Notes under the pieces: generated by a model | What the model was told of the DNA's origin: nothing | Seen by the model: only the letters and a program-made list of their open reading frames with translations | Database searches by the model: none | Shown here: positions 43,787-52,096 of the stretch, in pieces | How positions within the stretch are numbered: position 1 is the stretch's first letter | Layout: every line of letters begins with the position of its first letter | Made by a program: the position numbers and the translations under genes | DNA from: Paraburkholderia domus | GTDB taxonomy: Bacteria > Pseudomonadota > Gammaproteobacteria > Burkholderiales > Burkholderiaceae | Direction of reading: 5' to 3' | NCBI RefSeq assembly: GCF_905220705.1 | Contig: NZ_CAJNAT010000023.1 | Span: forward strand, 1-64,000 | DNA: 64,000 nucleotides

Positions 43787-44551
43787 TCAATCGGTTTGCA
43801 TATGCTCGGAAATAGCGCGGGCCGTACGTAGCGTCCCGTCGATGAATTGGCTTTCGCGGCCGATAGCGCGCGTGGACGGCGCCATCAGCGTGATCGACGC
43901 GCTGCTCCCGGCGCCGCGTCCACTACGATGAAATATGGGGGCGCTCACGCCCCACACGCCTGGGTCGACTTCGCTGTCACTGACGGCGTAGCCTTGAGCG
44001 CGAATCTGTTCGAGTTCGGCTTCGATCGCGGCACGGCCGACGGGGTCGTTGTCGAACACGCTATCGAGCACTTCAGTGCGCGCCTTGTCGGCCATGAATG
44101 CCAGCAACGATTTCGCCGAAGCACCGGCTTTCAGCGGCACGGCACGGCCTTTTTCGAACGAACAGCGCAACGAGTGCTGGCTGTCGACCATCTCCAGGCA
44201 CATCACCTGATGCTTGACCGCGACCACCAGCCCGATGCTTTCCTGCGAGGCACGCGCGAGTTGTTGCATTTCGCTGCGGCTCGCTTCGACGAGCTGCGAA
44301 TTCACGTCGAAGCCAAGCGCGAGCTGCAGGCTGATCGGACCCGGCGCGTAATAGCCCGCGTTTTCAGCAACGAAACCCCAGCGCTTGAGCAAGGCGATTT
44401 GCCGGTACAGCGTGCTTTGCGCAAGACCGGTGACAGCGAGGAGATCTTTGACCGACATGGCCTTGCCATGACTGGCGAGCGCCGCCAGCACTAGCAATAC
44501 TCGTTCAGCCCCTGTCACACCCGGTTCCGCGTTCACGATGAATCTATCCAC
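43787..44551 (-). CDS. IclR-family transcriptional regulator
   Basis: A 254-residue regulator beginning with GTG. Winged helix-turn-helix at about residues 15-75 (VKDLLAVTGLAQSTLYRQIAL). Effector domain about 80-250 with the conserved KSLLAFMADKA and the later GYAVSDSEVDPGVWGVSAPI. It is 84 bases upstream of, and co-directional with, the amino acid importer/hutG operon, so it probably controls that operon and may be co-transcribed with it. Confidence 0.9.
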   Translation of the reverse strand: MDRFIVNAEPGVTGAERVLLVLAALASHGKAMSVKDLLAVTGLAQSTLYRQIALLKRWGFVAENAGYYAPGPISLQLALGFDVNSQLVEASRSEMQQLARASQESIGLVVAVKHQVMCLEMVDSQHSLRCSFEKGRAVPLKAGASAKSLLAFMADKARTEVLDSVFDNDPVGRAAIEAELEQIRAQGYAVSDSEVDPGVWGVSAPIFHRSGRGAGSSASITLMAPSTRAIGRESQFIDGTLRTARAISEHMQTD

Positions 44552-45093
44552 AATGCATAGTGGGATCAGAATGCCAGAACATTCTCGGATTTCAAAAAAT
44601 GGATTCCCAATGAGCGGGAATGTGTGCAGAGGGTTTTCCCGGAGAAAGGAGAAATGAGGCAGTGGTCAGCGCGTGGCAACTGGGCCAAACAATATGACCA
44701 ATCAGAAACAGACGCTTTTTGAAGAGTGAAGCGCCAGCATGGCGGCGCCCTCGGCCACCGAATCGAGGGGGCGTCCGACATCGTTAGCACGCCATCTGTC
44801 AGCACCACCAACCCCCACATCAACTGTCCCAGTCCGTGCCAGCACTTAGGCGATCTACCCTGCGGTGAAAAATGATAATTACCGTCCAAACTCGCTCGGT
44901 GACGTATCCGTAATTTAATTTGTTCGACCAGGTTTTAAGGACGCCTCACACGAAGTAGCGGCACTTGCGGGACACTCAAGGGATCGAATCAATCCGCAAT
45001 TTGTGAAATTTTTCCAACGCTGTTGATGTGACACCTTCGCCACATTTATCTTAGGGGACCAAAATATAATTTAGTTATCCTTTTCAAACGTGG
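44552..45093. other. Intergenic region where base composition shifts to AT-rich
   Basis: 540 bases without a convincing gene. Near the left end, TTCCC-N7-GGGAA (44604-44620) and AGAACATTCT (44577-44586) are possible IclR operators. From about 44870 the sequence becomes clearly AT-rich (for example around 44905-44930 and 45065-45085), marking the left limit of the atypical block. No tRNA or direct repeat end is seen. Confidence 0.5.
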
Positions 45094-45498
45094 ATGCAAA
45101 TCCCATACATCGTTTTCAACATGACCACATACACAAGCCACATGTTGCAGCTGGCGTTCGCCATCATCGTCTTGTTAAACGCACTGGTCCGGTGGCGTCG
45201 ATGGAAACGGGCCAAAGCCTCGGGTATGACCAAGGCACAGTTTGCGTTAGTAGAGGCAGGCGGGGCAGGCGTACTGTTGAAACAAGCCAGGAAAGCGACT
45301 GCACTGGGCTGGATTTTTATCTGCTTTCCTTTGATCCTTTTTGCAGTTTCATTTAGTCCCACCAAGGAATCGGTCTTCACAGATGTTGGGGTGATTGTAT
45401 TGCTCGAATTAATTTGCTTTGGCCCGCTCGGAGGTCTTTTTCTTTGGCTCGGTGGGCAGCAGCGAAAGGTCGCTCGCGAGGCTGGTGCTGCGATATAG
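45094..45498 (+). CDS. Hypothetical membrane protein
   Basis: 134 residues, with three hydrophobic segments at about 16-33, 70-88 and 97-121 and a basic loop after the first (WRRWKRAK). The C-terminus is basic and cytoplasmic in character. An alternative ATG exists at 45121. No Shine-Dalgarno is strong for either. I do not recognise a family. The gene lies at the left of the AT-rich block and is read toward the type I secretion genes, but a 459-base gap separates it from them. Confidence 0.6.
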   Translation: MQIPYIVFNMTTYTSHMLQLAFAIIVLLNALVRWRRWKRAKASGMTKAQFALVEAGGAGVLLKQARKATALGWIFICFPLILFAVSFSPTKESVFTDVGVIVLLELICFGPLGGLFLWLGGQQRKVAREAGAAI

Positions 45499-45957
45499 CG
45501 ACAGCCCTGACCGGTCAGATAGGTGACGTCTCAAAGGCGCCAAGCATGGGGCGAGAATCCTCGAGGCGATGTTGAGGTTCGGATACTCTCAACCAATTAA
45601 CAGGTTATTTTAACGCTGCAATGCCGCGTGAGTCGCGTCAAAGCGGAATGAATCCGCCCGAGTCTTAGTTCCGCTACCTTTCGTTGAGAAGAATCCTAGA
45701 AAATAATCATTTATCTGAGAATTTTTAAGACCTCAGGCGGTTGTCGTGAATTGTTTGCAAAAAATGACAAATTAATTTCGAATTTTATAATATTTTTCCC
45801 TCTGCGCTGGTGTTTGAATAATTACAAAATGATACGATGTCGGCTCGTTTCGTTAAAGATAAAAATTATGTTCAGCCGCACATACCTGCATATGTCGCAC
45901 CGACTTTTTATTTGGCAATCATCTACCAAACCTCATTGACCGATCGAAATATAACGT
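45499..45957. other. AT-rich intergenic region
   Basis: 459 bases; roughly two thirds A+T from 45690 onward by eye. A small hairpin (GCGGA-ATGAA-TCCGC, 45643-45657) is present. A 62-codon frame starting TTG at 45751 has no RBS or domain and is not called. This is the likely promoter region of the secretion locus and a plausible H-NS-type silencing target. Confidence 0.5.
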
Positions 45958-46548
45958 ATGTCAAATATAAGCTTGCTCAAGGCTTTTTCGATTTTACTTA
46001 ACGGATCGGATTATCAGATTGGGGAGGGATATCGCTGGAAAAGAGGCGTCCTGAGTACGGCCGTCGCTCTAACGGTGGCATTTCCACTCTTTAATTTAGC
46101 TTTCAGTCAATCTTACATGGGGGCGGTGCCACCGGAAGCGCCTCTTGTTCGAAGCGTCGGTAATTTCACGGTCGGAAATTTTAATCGACGCTCGATTAAT
46201 AGGCAGCGCGCCATCGATTTTCATGCGGCTAATGGGAAAGTATATCAATTATTAGATAATAGCTTGGATATTTCGAAAATAGGAAAAGCCAACTCGGGAG
46301 TAAATTTTTACGTGGAAGGCTTCCTGCTCCAAGACGGTCGTGGATTTTTTTGGCCTACGCTTATTAGCGAGGTGGACGGACACGTATTACTTGGTCGGGA
46401 GGAGTCAAATCGAAGTCTTGATTTTAATCGTGAACCGTTCGGAAAAAAAAGATTATTATGGGAATATGGATTGATTATTCCGCTATGGCTTATCTCTCTT
46501 TTTAATGCAACCAAGCTCAGAAAAAAATTTCCAGAGACAATTAAGTGA
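45958..46548 (+). CDS. Hypothetical bitopic membrane protein coupled to the secretion cargo gene
   Basis: 196 residues, AT-rich codons unlike the rest of the window. Two spans (about residues 31-50, GVLSTAVALTVAFPLFNLAF, and 168-184, LLWEYGLIIPLWLISLF) flank a ~115-residue hydrophilic domain probably on the periplasmic side, ending in a basic tail. I do not recognise a family. Its stop overlaps the next start as GTGA, so its translation is coupled to the 630-residue cargo gene. It could protect the producer against the cargo, assist its export, or have an unrelated role; none of these is shown. Confidence 0.7.
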   Translation: MSNISLLKAFSILLNGSDYQIGEGYRWKRGVLSTAVALTVAFPLFNLAFSQSYMGAVPPEAPLVRSVGNFTVGNFNRRSINRQRAIDFHAANGKVYQLLDNSLDISKIGKANSGVNFYVEGFLLQDGRGFFWPTLISEVDGHVLLGREESNRSLDFNREPFGKKRLLWEYGLIIPLWLISLFNATKLRKKFPETIK

Positions 46549-48437
46549 AAGCACAAAATTTTATTGAAGCCGTCGGCGATGTCGTCGCCTTTATTACCGG
46601 CTCGTCCGTCAGTGTGGCAGATGCGACAAATTCCGCCCAGCAAGCGGTCGCCGAGCAAGCTACGTCAAAGAAAGTCATCGCTACCGCTGGAGCTGCAAAT
46701 GATTTGTTCGGTGTGGTTGCCGGAGGCATGCAGCAAACCTTGCAACAGTTTTCCCCGACTTCCGAGAAAGCCACCGAGCTGTTGGGTAAAGCCGGGGCCA
46801 CAGCCTCCGTGTTCGGTATCAGCCTAGCGGCAGTTCCCATTACCAATAAATTATTCGCAGGTCGTGGAGAGACCATTACTACCAGTGAGTTAGATGCGCT
46901 TTCCGGTGCAGTTTTACTGGCGGGCACAGTGATGTTTCCGCAGGTAGCCGTCGCGCTCACGGTCCTCGGCTCGCTGATGGTCGCGGCATCAATATTGGAT
47001 ACGAACGATCAGAATACGTTGTCAAACGGATTAACCCAGCTAAAGAACCTGATTCAGCCTTACTACAGCCAACTCACCCCGTCAGATCAGGCCGAGTTCC
47101 AAAATACCATGTCCGACGCAATGCAGTCCACGCTATCCGGCGGAATGCTGATACCGCAGGTCAACGACGCAGGCTGGATCATCGGATACACGGCTGAGAA
47201 AGCAACGACCGTCGTTACGCAAGGTGACGGCGGCACACTCTATACCTTCGAATCTGGCGTGACCTATCTTGTGGGGACGGTGTCTGACGACGGACCATTG
47301 AAGGATCCGTCCGTAAACGCCGGAAAAAGCGTCTGGACCGTTCCCGAGACTGAAGCGAACAACCCCGCGCCCCAGACCGACGCGAACAAACCACTAACGT
47401 TAGATATCTACAAAGACGGCTGCTATACGTCCCATTCCACAGACTCGGACGGCAATCTCGTGACCGAGGTGTTCATCACCGGTTCGTCGAGCACGTACAC
47501 CGTTGCGCCGATGAGCAATCCCTCAGGCGGTGGTGAGTTTCAGTTTGTTTACGTCATGGGGACCGACAATCAGGTCACCGTGCTCGGTGACAACAACATG
47601 GTCTCGCTTGCGCCCGGAAACCGCGCGAGCATCGAGGGAGCCGGCAACACAATTTACGCATCCGAAGGCACAACGGTCACACTCGGTTCCGCATCCGGCA
47701 ACGTGATCTCGAATGAGATCACGGGAGAGAACATCAGTGTCGCCGATGGAATCATTACGGTATCCGGCAATCCCAACGGCGAACTCGGCGGCGCAACGTT
47801 CGAAGTTGGCGCAACGAACGACATCACCATTAAAGCCGACGGCTCGCAAGACCTGGTCGTGAAGTACGACGACGAGACCATACATCGGCGCACGTATAAC
47901 GCGGCGGATGTAATGACCGAGTGGGTGTACACCACTCCAGACGGTTTTCGTATGGACACGCTCTACGATCCGCTGACCGGAAAGGAAACACAAATGACTA
48001 TGGTCTATCCCAGCGGCTCGGGCTCCGCTTATAAATACAATTCGGAAGGACCGATCGAAATGTTCAACTTCATAGCGGACGGCTCCGGAACTCGGTTTTT
48101 CTTGGATCCGCTAACACACGGAAGCACGGGTATGAACAAAGTCCACGCCGACGGGTCGGAAACGGTTGTGTACCGCAGCCCCGGCTCGCTCACGATGACT
48201 ATGCTCCATAGCAGCAACGCCGCGAACGAGACCACGCTGACGGCGGCGCAGAGTGCGGTCGCAAACAATTACGACTCGCAGTCGAATGGAGCAACCAACG
48301 CCTATTCCGCCCCCGATCATCAAGTTGCCCAGTTGATCGACGCGATGGCAGCCTACGCCCCAGAGCCGTCGGCGTCGATAACTCTTGCGGCCACTCAGCC
48401 AGAAAACCAGCTTTTACTGGCAGCTTCTTCGCACTAA
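46545..48437 (+). CDS. Putative type I secretion cargo protein, non-canonical repeats
   Basis: 630 residues, GTG start, no signal peptide, one cysteine. Three parts are visible. First, an Ala-rich N-terminal region (1-160) with a hydrophobic hairpin at about 121-150 (GAVLLAGTVMFPQ then VALTVLGSLMVAASIL). Second, a glycine/asparagine-rich segment at about 340-400 with a repeat of about nine residues (Asn at 342, 351, 359, 368, 386, 396), like a beta-solenoid but without the GGxGxD calcium motif. Third, a Tyr/Asp/Gly-rich region (440-550) and a tail with an amphipathic helix (QVAQLIDAMAAYAP) ending in LLLAASSH, similar in style to C-terminal type I signals. The exporter genes follow directly. 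The function is unknown; a toxin, bacteriocin or surface protein is possible. Confidence 0.7.
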   Translation: MKAQNFIEAVGDVVAFITGSSVSVADATNSAQQAVAEQATSKKVIATAGAANDLFGVVAGGMQQTLQQFSPTSEKATELLGKAGATASVFGISLAAVPITNKLFAGRGETITTSELDALSGAVLLAGTVMFPQVAVALTVLGSLMVAASILDTNDQNTLSNGLTQLKNLIQPYYSQLTPSDQAEFQNTMSDAMQSTLSGGMLIPQVNDAGWIIGYTAEKATTVVTQGDGGTLYTFESGVTYLVGTVSDDGPLKDPSVNAGKSVWTVPETEANNPAPQTDANKPLTLDIYKDGCYTSHSTDSDGNLVTEVFITGSSSTYTVAPMSNPSGGGEFQFVYVMGTDNQVTVLGDNNMVSLAPGNRASIEGAGNTIYASEGTTVTLGSASGNVISNEITGENISVADGIITVSGNPNGELGGATFEVGATNDITIKADGSQDLVVKYDDETIHRRTYNAADVMTEWVYTTPDGFRMDTLYDPLTGKETQMTMVYPSGSGSAYKYNSEGPIEMFNFIADGSGTRFFLDPLTHGSTGMNKVHADGSETVVYRSPGSLTMTMLHSSNAANETTLTAAQSAVANNYDSQSNGATNAYSAPDHQVAQLIDAMAAYAPEPSASITLAATQPENQLLLAASSH

Positions 48438-48463
48438 GACCATCTGAACCGACGATCGTGCGT

Positions 48464-48495
48464 CGCGGATTCCCGCAGTCATGCGGGAATCCGCG
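48464..48495. promoter_or_regulatory. Perfect 14-bp hairpin between cargo and exporter genes
   Basis: CGCGGATTCCCGCA (48464-48477) pairs fully with 48482-48495 around a GTCA loop. No T-run follows, so it is not a standard terminator. It may stabilise the cargo mRNA, attenuate read-through into the exporter, or be a dispersed ATTCCC/GGGAAT-type extragenic repeat. Confidence 0.7.
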
Positions 48496-48536
48496 CACCT
48501 TCGCGCTTACCAATCAGCACTCTCTCCGATTAAACA

Positions 48537-50663
48537 ATGGGACATGAAGAGCAACCGGCGCAGTTGGAAGACGCCGGACTGGCCGCATTGGTCGTAATCG
48601 CTCGCTTTCACGGAATCGCAACAGATGCTTCACAGATAAGACACGCGGCGGCCCTCGAAGGATACGCATTCTCCGAAGCTGAGCTGGTTCTGTCTGCTCG
48701 TGCAATCGGCCTGAGAGCCAGAGCCGTGCCTTTTGTGCCGGAGCGACTTGGAAAAACCCCCTTCCCAGCGCTTGCGCTCGACCACACGGGCCGGCATTTT
48801 ATCCTTGCCGGTTCCGACGGCACGACCGCGCTCGTGCTTGAACCCGGCATGCAGGCGCCACGCACGAAGTCGATTAGCGAAGTGATCGAGCGTTGCACCG
48901 GCCGCATGCTGCTGTTCACTTCGCGAGCGTCGCTTGCCGGCGAACTGGCCCGATTCGATTTTTCGTGGTTCATCCCGGCCGTCGTCAAGTATCGTCGCTT
49001 GCTGCTCGAAGTGCTGCTGGTCTCAATGGTCTTGCAGGTATTCGGACTCGTCTCGCCACTGATGTTCCAGGTGGTGATGGACAAAGTGATCGTCAATCGG
49101 GCTTACAGCACGCTTAGTGTGGTTTGCGTGGCTCTGCTGGTGAGTTCGGTATTTGAAGTGCTGCTTACGGGTTTGCGAAACTACGTCTTCTCGCACACGA
49201 CCAATCGCATCGATGTCGAACTCGGCGCGCGACTCTTTCGCCATCTGCTGGCATTGCCGCTCGCTTACTTCGAAGCAAGGCGCGTAGGCGACACCGTCGC
49301 GCGCGTTCGCGAACTTGAAAGCATTCGCAGCTTTCTCACCGGCCAGGCACTTACTGCGGTCATCGATCTGTTGTTTTCGGTGATCTTTCTCGGTGTCATG
49401 TGTCTTTACAGCGTATGGCTCACATTGATCGTCGCGATCTCGCTGCCGGTTTATGCCGTCGTCTCGCTGACGCTGAATCCTATCTTACGGGAGCGTCTGG
49501 ATCACAAGTTCGCACGCGGAGCCGACAACCAGGCATTTCTGGTGGAGGCCGTGTCCGGTGTCCAGACGGTTAAGGCGATGGCTATCGAACCGCAGTTCAC
49601 CCGCCGTTGGGACAATCAACTCGCCGCTTATGTCGCAGCGAGCTTCCGGGTCAGCGCCTTAGGCAACATCGGACAGCAACTCATTCAATTAGTGGGCAAG
49701 CTCGTCACGCTGGCGACACTATTCTTCGGCGCGAAGCTCGTTATCGACGGCAAACTGACTGTCGGCCAGTTAATCGCGTTCAATATGATGTCGCAACGTG
49801 TGAGTGCGCCGGTGCTCCGACTGGCGCAGCTCTGGCAGGATTTCCAGCAAGTCGGTATTTCGATGAGCCGGCTGGGCGACATCCTGAACACGCGCACGGA
49901 ACTGCCACAAAGCCGGCAGACGCTACCTGCCGTCAGGGGCGAGATCAGTTTCGAGGCCGTGCGCTTCCGCTACCGCCCGGACAGCCAAACCGTTCTCAAC
50001 GGCATCGACCTGACAATTTCCGCGGGACAGAGCATCGGCATCGTCGGTCGATCGGGTTCGGGCAAGAGCACGCTAACCAAATTGTTGCAGCGTTTATACG
50101 TGCCGGAGAATGGGCGCGTGCGCATCGATGGAATCGATCTCGCGCTCGCCGATCCGGCGTGGCTGCGCCGGCAGATCGGGGTGGTGTTGCAAGAGAACCT
50201 GCTCTTCAACCGATCGATTCGTGAGAACATCGCGGTGACGGACCCGGGCGCGTCGCTGGAGGGGATTATCCACTCTGCAAAGCTTGCCGGCGCACACGAT
50301 TTCATCTCCGAGTTACCCGAGGGCTACGACACGCCTGTGGGTGAACATGGTTCTACGCTCTCAGGCGGACAGCGTCAGCGCATTGCCATCGCACGCGCAC
50401 TCATGACCAACCCCCGCATTCTGATTTTCGACGAGGCCACCAGCGCGCTCGACTTCGAAACTGAACGAGTGATTCAGACCAACATGCAGGCCATATGCCA
50501 CGGTCGCACGGTCATTATCATCGCGCACAGATTGAGCGCGGTGCGTCACGCCCACCAGATCGTCGCGATGGACAAAGGGCAGATCGTCGAACGCGGCAGC
50601 CACGACGAGCTGCTGCGGATGAATGGCTATTACGCGCACCTGGTATCGTTGCAGAACGACTGA
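48537..50663 (+). CDS. Type I secretion ABC exporter (HlyB/LapB/RtxB type) with C39-like domain
   Basis: 708 residues. The N-terminal ~130 residues are a C39-peptidase-like domain in which the catalytic Cys position is Ala (A13 in EDAGLAAL, where peptidases have D-C-G), so it binds rather than cleaves the cargo. Six spans lie at about 155-430. The ATPase domain has Walker A GRSGSGKST near 503-511, signature LSGGQRQRI near 608, Walker B ILIFDEATSALD near 628 and IAHRLS near 662. It exports unfolded proteins with C-terminal signals directly outside. It shares one base with the adaptor gene (TGATG). Confidence 0.95.
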   Translation: MGHEEQPAQLEDAGLAALVVIARFHGIATDASQIRHAAALEGYAFSEAELVLSARAIGLRARAVPFVPERLGKTPFPALALDHTGRHFILAGSDGTTALVLEPGMQAPRTKSISEVIERCTGRMLLFTSRASLAGELARFDFSWFIPAVVKYRRLLLEVLLVSMVLQVFGLVSPLMFQVVMDKVIVNRAYSTLSVVCVALLVSSVFEVLLTGLRNYVFSHTTNRIDVELGARLFRHLLALPLAYFEARRVGDTVARVRELESIRSFLTGQALTAVIDLLFSVIFLGVMCLYSVWLTLIVAISLPVYAVVSLTLNPILRERLDHKFARGADNQAFLVEAVSGVQTVKAMAIEPQFTRRWDNQLAAYVAASFRVSALGNIGQQLIQLVGKLVTLATLFFGAKLVIDGKLTVGQLIAFNMMSQRVSAPVLRLAQLWQDFQQVGISMSRLGDILNTRTELPQSRQTLPAVRGEISFEAVRFRYRPDSQTVLNGIDLTISAGQSIGIVGRSGSGKSTLTKLLQRLYVPENGRVRIDGIDLALADPAWLRRQIGVVLQENLLFNRSIRENIAVTDPGASLEGIIHSAKLAGAHDFISELPEGYDTPVGEHGSTLSGGQRQRIAIARALMTNPRILIFDEATSALDFETERVIQTNMQAICHGRTVIIIAHRLSAVRHAHQIVAMDKGQIVERGSHDELLRMNGYYAHLVSLQND

Positions 50664-52096
50664 TGACCACTCATTTCCTGAAGGTCAAAGCAATTGCTGA
50701 CCTGTGCAGACACTACGGCGTAATTTTTCGTTCAGCATGGACGATTCGCGATCACCTCGACACGCCAGACCGTACGACACATGAACTGCAATTCCTCCCC
50801 GCGAATCTCGAACTGGTCGAAACCCCGCCGCACCCGGTGCCACGTTGGACTATGCGCGTCATCGTCGCGCTCGGCTTTCTGATCCTGTTGGTTGCAGTGA
50901 TAGGCAAACTGGATATTGTCGCGACAGCCAAGGGTAAATTGATTCCGAGCGTGCGCGTGAAAACTGTTCAGCCGGCTATCACGGGCGTCGTGCGACAAAT
51001 TCTGATCCGCGACGGCCAGCGCGTGAAAGAGGGACAGGCGCTGCTGACTCTCGACGCGACGCAAGCCACAGCTGACGCACACAAGGCAAGATCCGCACGC
51101 GTCGATGCCGCGCTGTCGTCTGCGCGAGCGCGGGCGTTGCTGGACTCGCTCAAAACTGATCGCACGCCGATGGTCGCGATCGTCGATGGCGCATCGCAAA
51201 CGCAGCAGGAAGAAGCCCAACGCTTCGCCGAAGGACTCTATCGCGAATACGCAGACAGGCTTACTGCATCGCGCGCCGAGCTTTTGAAGCGGGAAGCCGA
51301 ACTCGCAACCACCCATCAACAAGTGGCGAAGCTGCGTGCGACAGCGCCGCTCGCGCGTAGCGAAGCGAACGACTACAAGACACTCGCGAAAGATAAGTAC
51401 GTAGCAGAGCACGACTATCTCAGCAAAGAACAGGCCGCTATCGAGCAGGAGCATGAGCTTGCCGCGCAGCAAAGCCACGCTCGCGAACTCAGCGCAGGAA
51501 TCGCAATTCAGCGGGCGACGATCGAACAGACGACCTCGCAATTCTCACGCGAACAACTGGACGCACTCGACAAGGCAAACCAGCAATTCGCGCAGAACAG
51601 CGAAGACGAAACCAAGGCCGTGACACGTGAAGCGCTGTTGACGCTCTATGCACCCGTCACCGGGACGGTGCAGCAGTTATCGGTGCACACACTCGGCGGA
51701 GTGGTCACGACTGCACAGGCGCTAATGGAAGTAGTACCTGACGACGCGGTGGAAGTTGAAGCGAATGTCGAGAACAAGGACGTGGGTTTCGTCAACGTGG
51801 GACAGGACGCCGTTGTCAAGATCGATGCTTTTCCATACACGCGTTACGGCTATTTGACGGGGAAAGTCACGGCCGTTTCGAACAACGCCGCGCAGGGCAA
51901 GGACCGGAAACAAGGGTTGACCTTTACGACCCGAATCAGGCTACCGACCAATCAGATGCAGATCAACAACAAGTCAATCAATCTGACGCCGGGTATGGAA
52001 GTGACGGCCGAAATCCGGACCGGCCGACGCAGCGTCGCGAGCTATTTTCTCGATCCGCTGGTACAAACTGTAGGCGAGAGTTTGCGTGAACGTTGA
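50663..52096 (+). CDS. Type I secretion membrane fusion protein (HlyD family)
   Basis: 477 residues. Cytoplasmic N-terminus of about 60 residues, one span at about 63-82 (IVALGFLILLVAVIG), a long Ala/Gln/Glu-rich coiled coil (about 140-330), and a C-terminal lipoyl/beta-barrel part with the HlyD hallmark PVTGTVQQLSVHTLGGVV and GMEVTAEIRTGRRSV. It bridges the ABC exporter and the TolC-type channel. Its start is fused to the exporter stop (TGATG) and its end overlaps the channel gene by 11 bases. Confidence 0.95.
   Translation: MTTHFLKVKAIADLCRHYGVIFRSAWTIRDHLDTPDRTTHELQFLPANLELVETPPHPVPRWTMRVIVALGFLILLVAVIGKLDIVATAKGKLIPSVRVKTVQPAITGVVRQILIRDGQRVKEGQALLTLDATQATADAHKARSARVDAALSSARARALLDSLKTDRTPMVAIVDGASQTQQEEAQRFAEGLYREYADRLTASRAELLKREAELATTHQQVAKLRATAPLARSEANDYKTLAKDKYVAEHDYLSKEQAAIEQEHELAAQQSHARELSAGIAIQRATIEQTTSQFSREQLDALDKANQQFAQNSEDETKAVTREALLTLYAPVTGTVQQLSVHTLGGVVTTAQALMEVVPDDAVEVEANVENKDVGFVNVGQDAVVKIDAFPYTRYGYLTGKVTAVSNNAAQGKDRKQGLTFTTRIRLPTNQMQINNKSINLTPGMEVTAEIRTGRRSVASYFLDPLVQTVGESLRER

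Noticed and set aside
14770-44679. A 15-base identity, GTCAGCGCGTGGCAA, at 14770-14784 and 44665-44679
   Set aside because: A 15-base match is expected about once or twice by chance in 64 kb; no mobile element borders it.
45751-45939. A 62-codon frame upstream of the secretion locus
   Set aside because: Begins with TTG, no Shine-Dalgarno, Lys/Phe/Ile-rich as expected by chance in AT-rich DNA.
44552-45957. Integrated phage or integrative element
   Set aside because: AT-rich composition suggests transfer, but no integrase, tRNA, attachment repeats or phage genes are visible.
46545-48437. Classical RTX toxin
   Set aside because: No GGxGxDxUx repeats and no acyltransferase gene nearby; only the period and the exporter context resemble RTX proteins.
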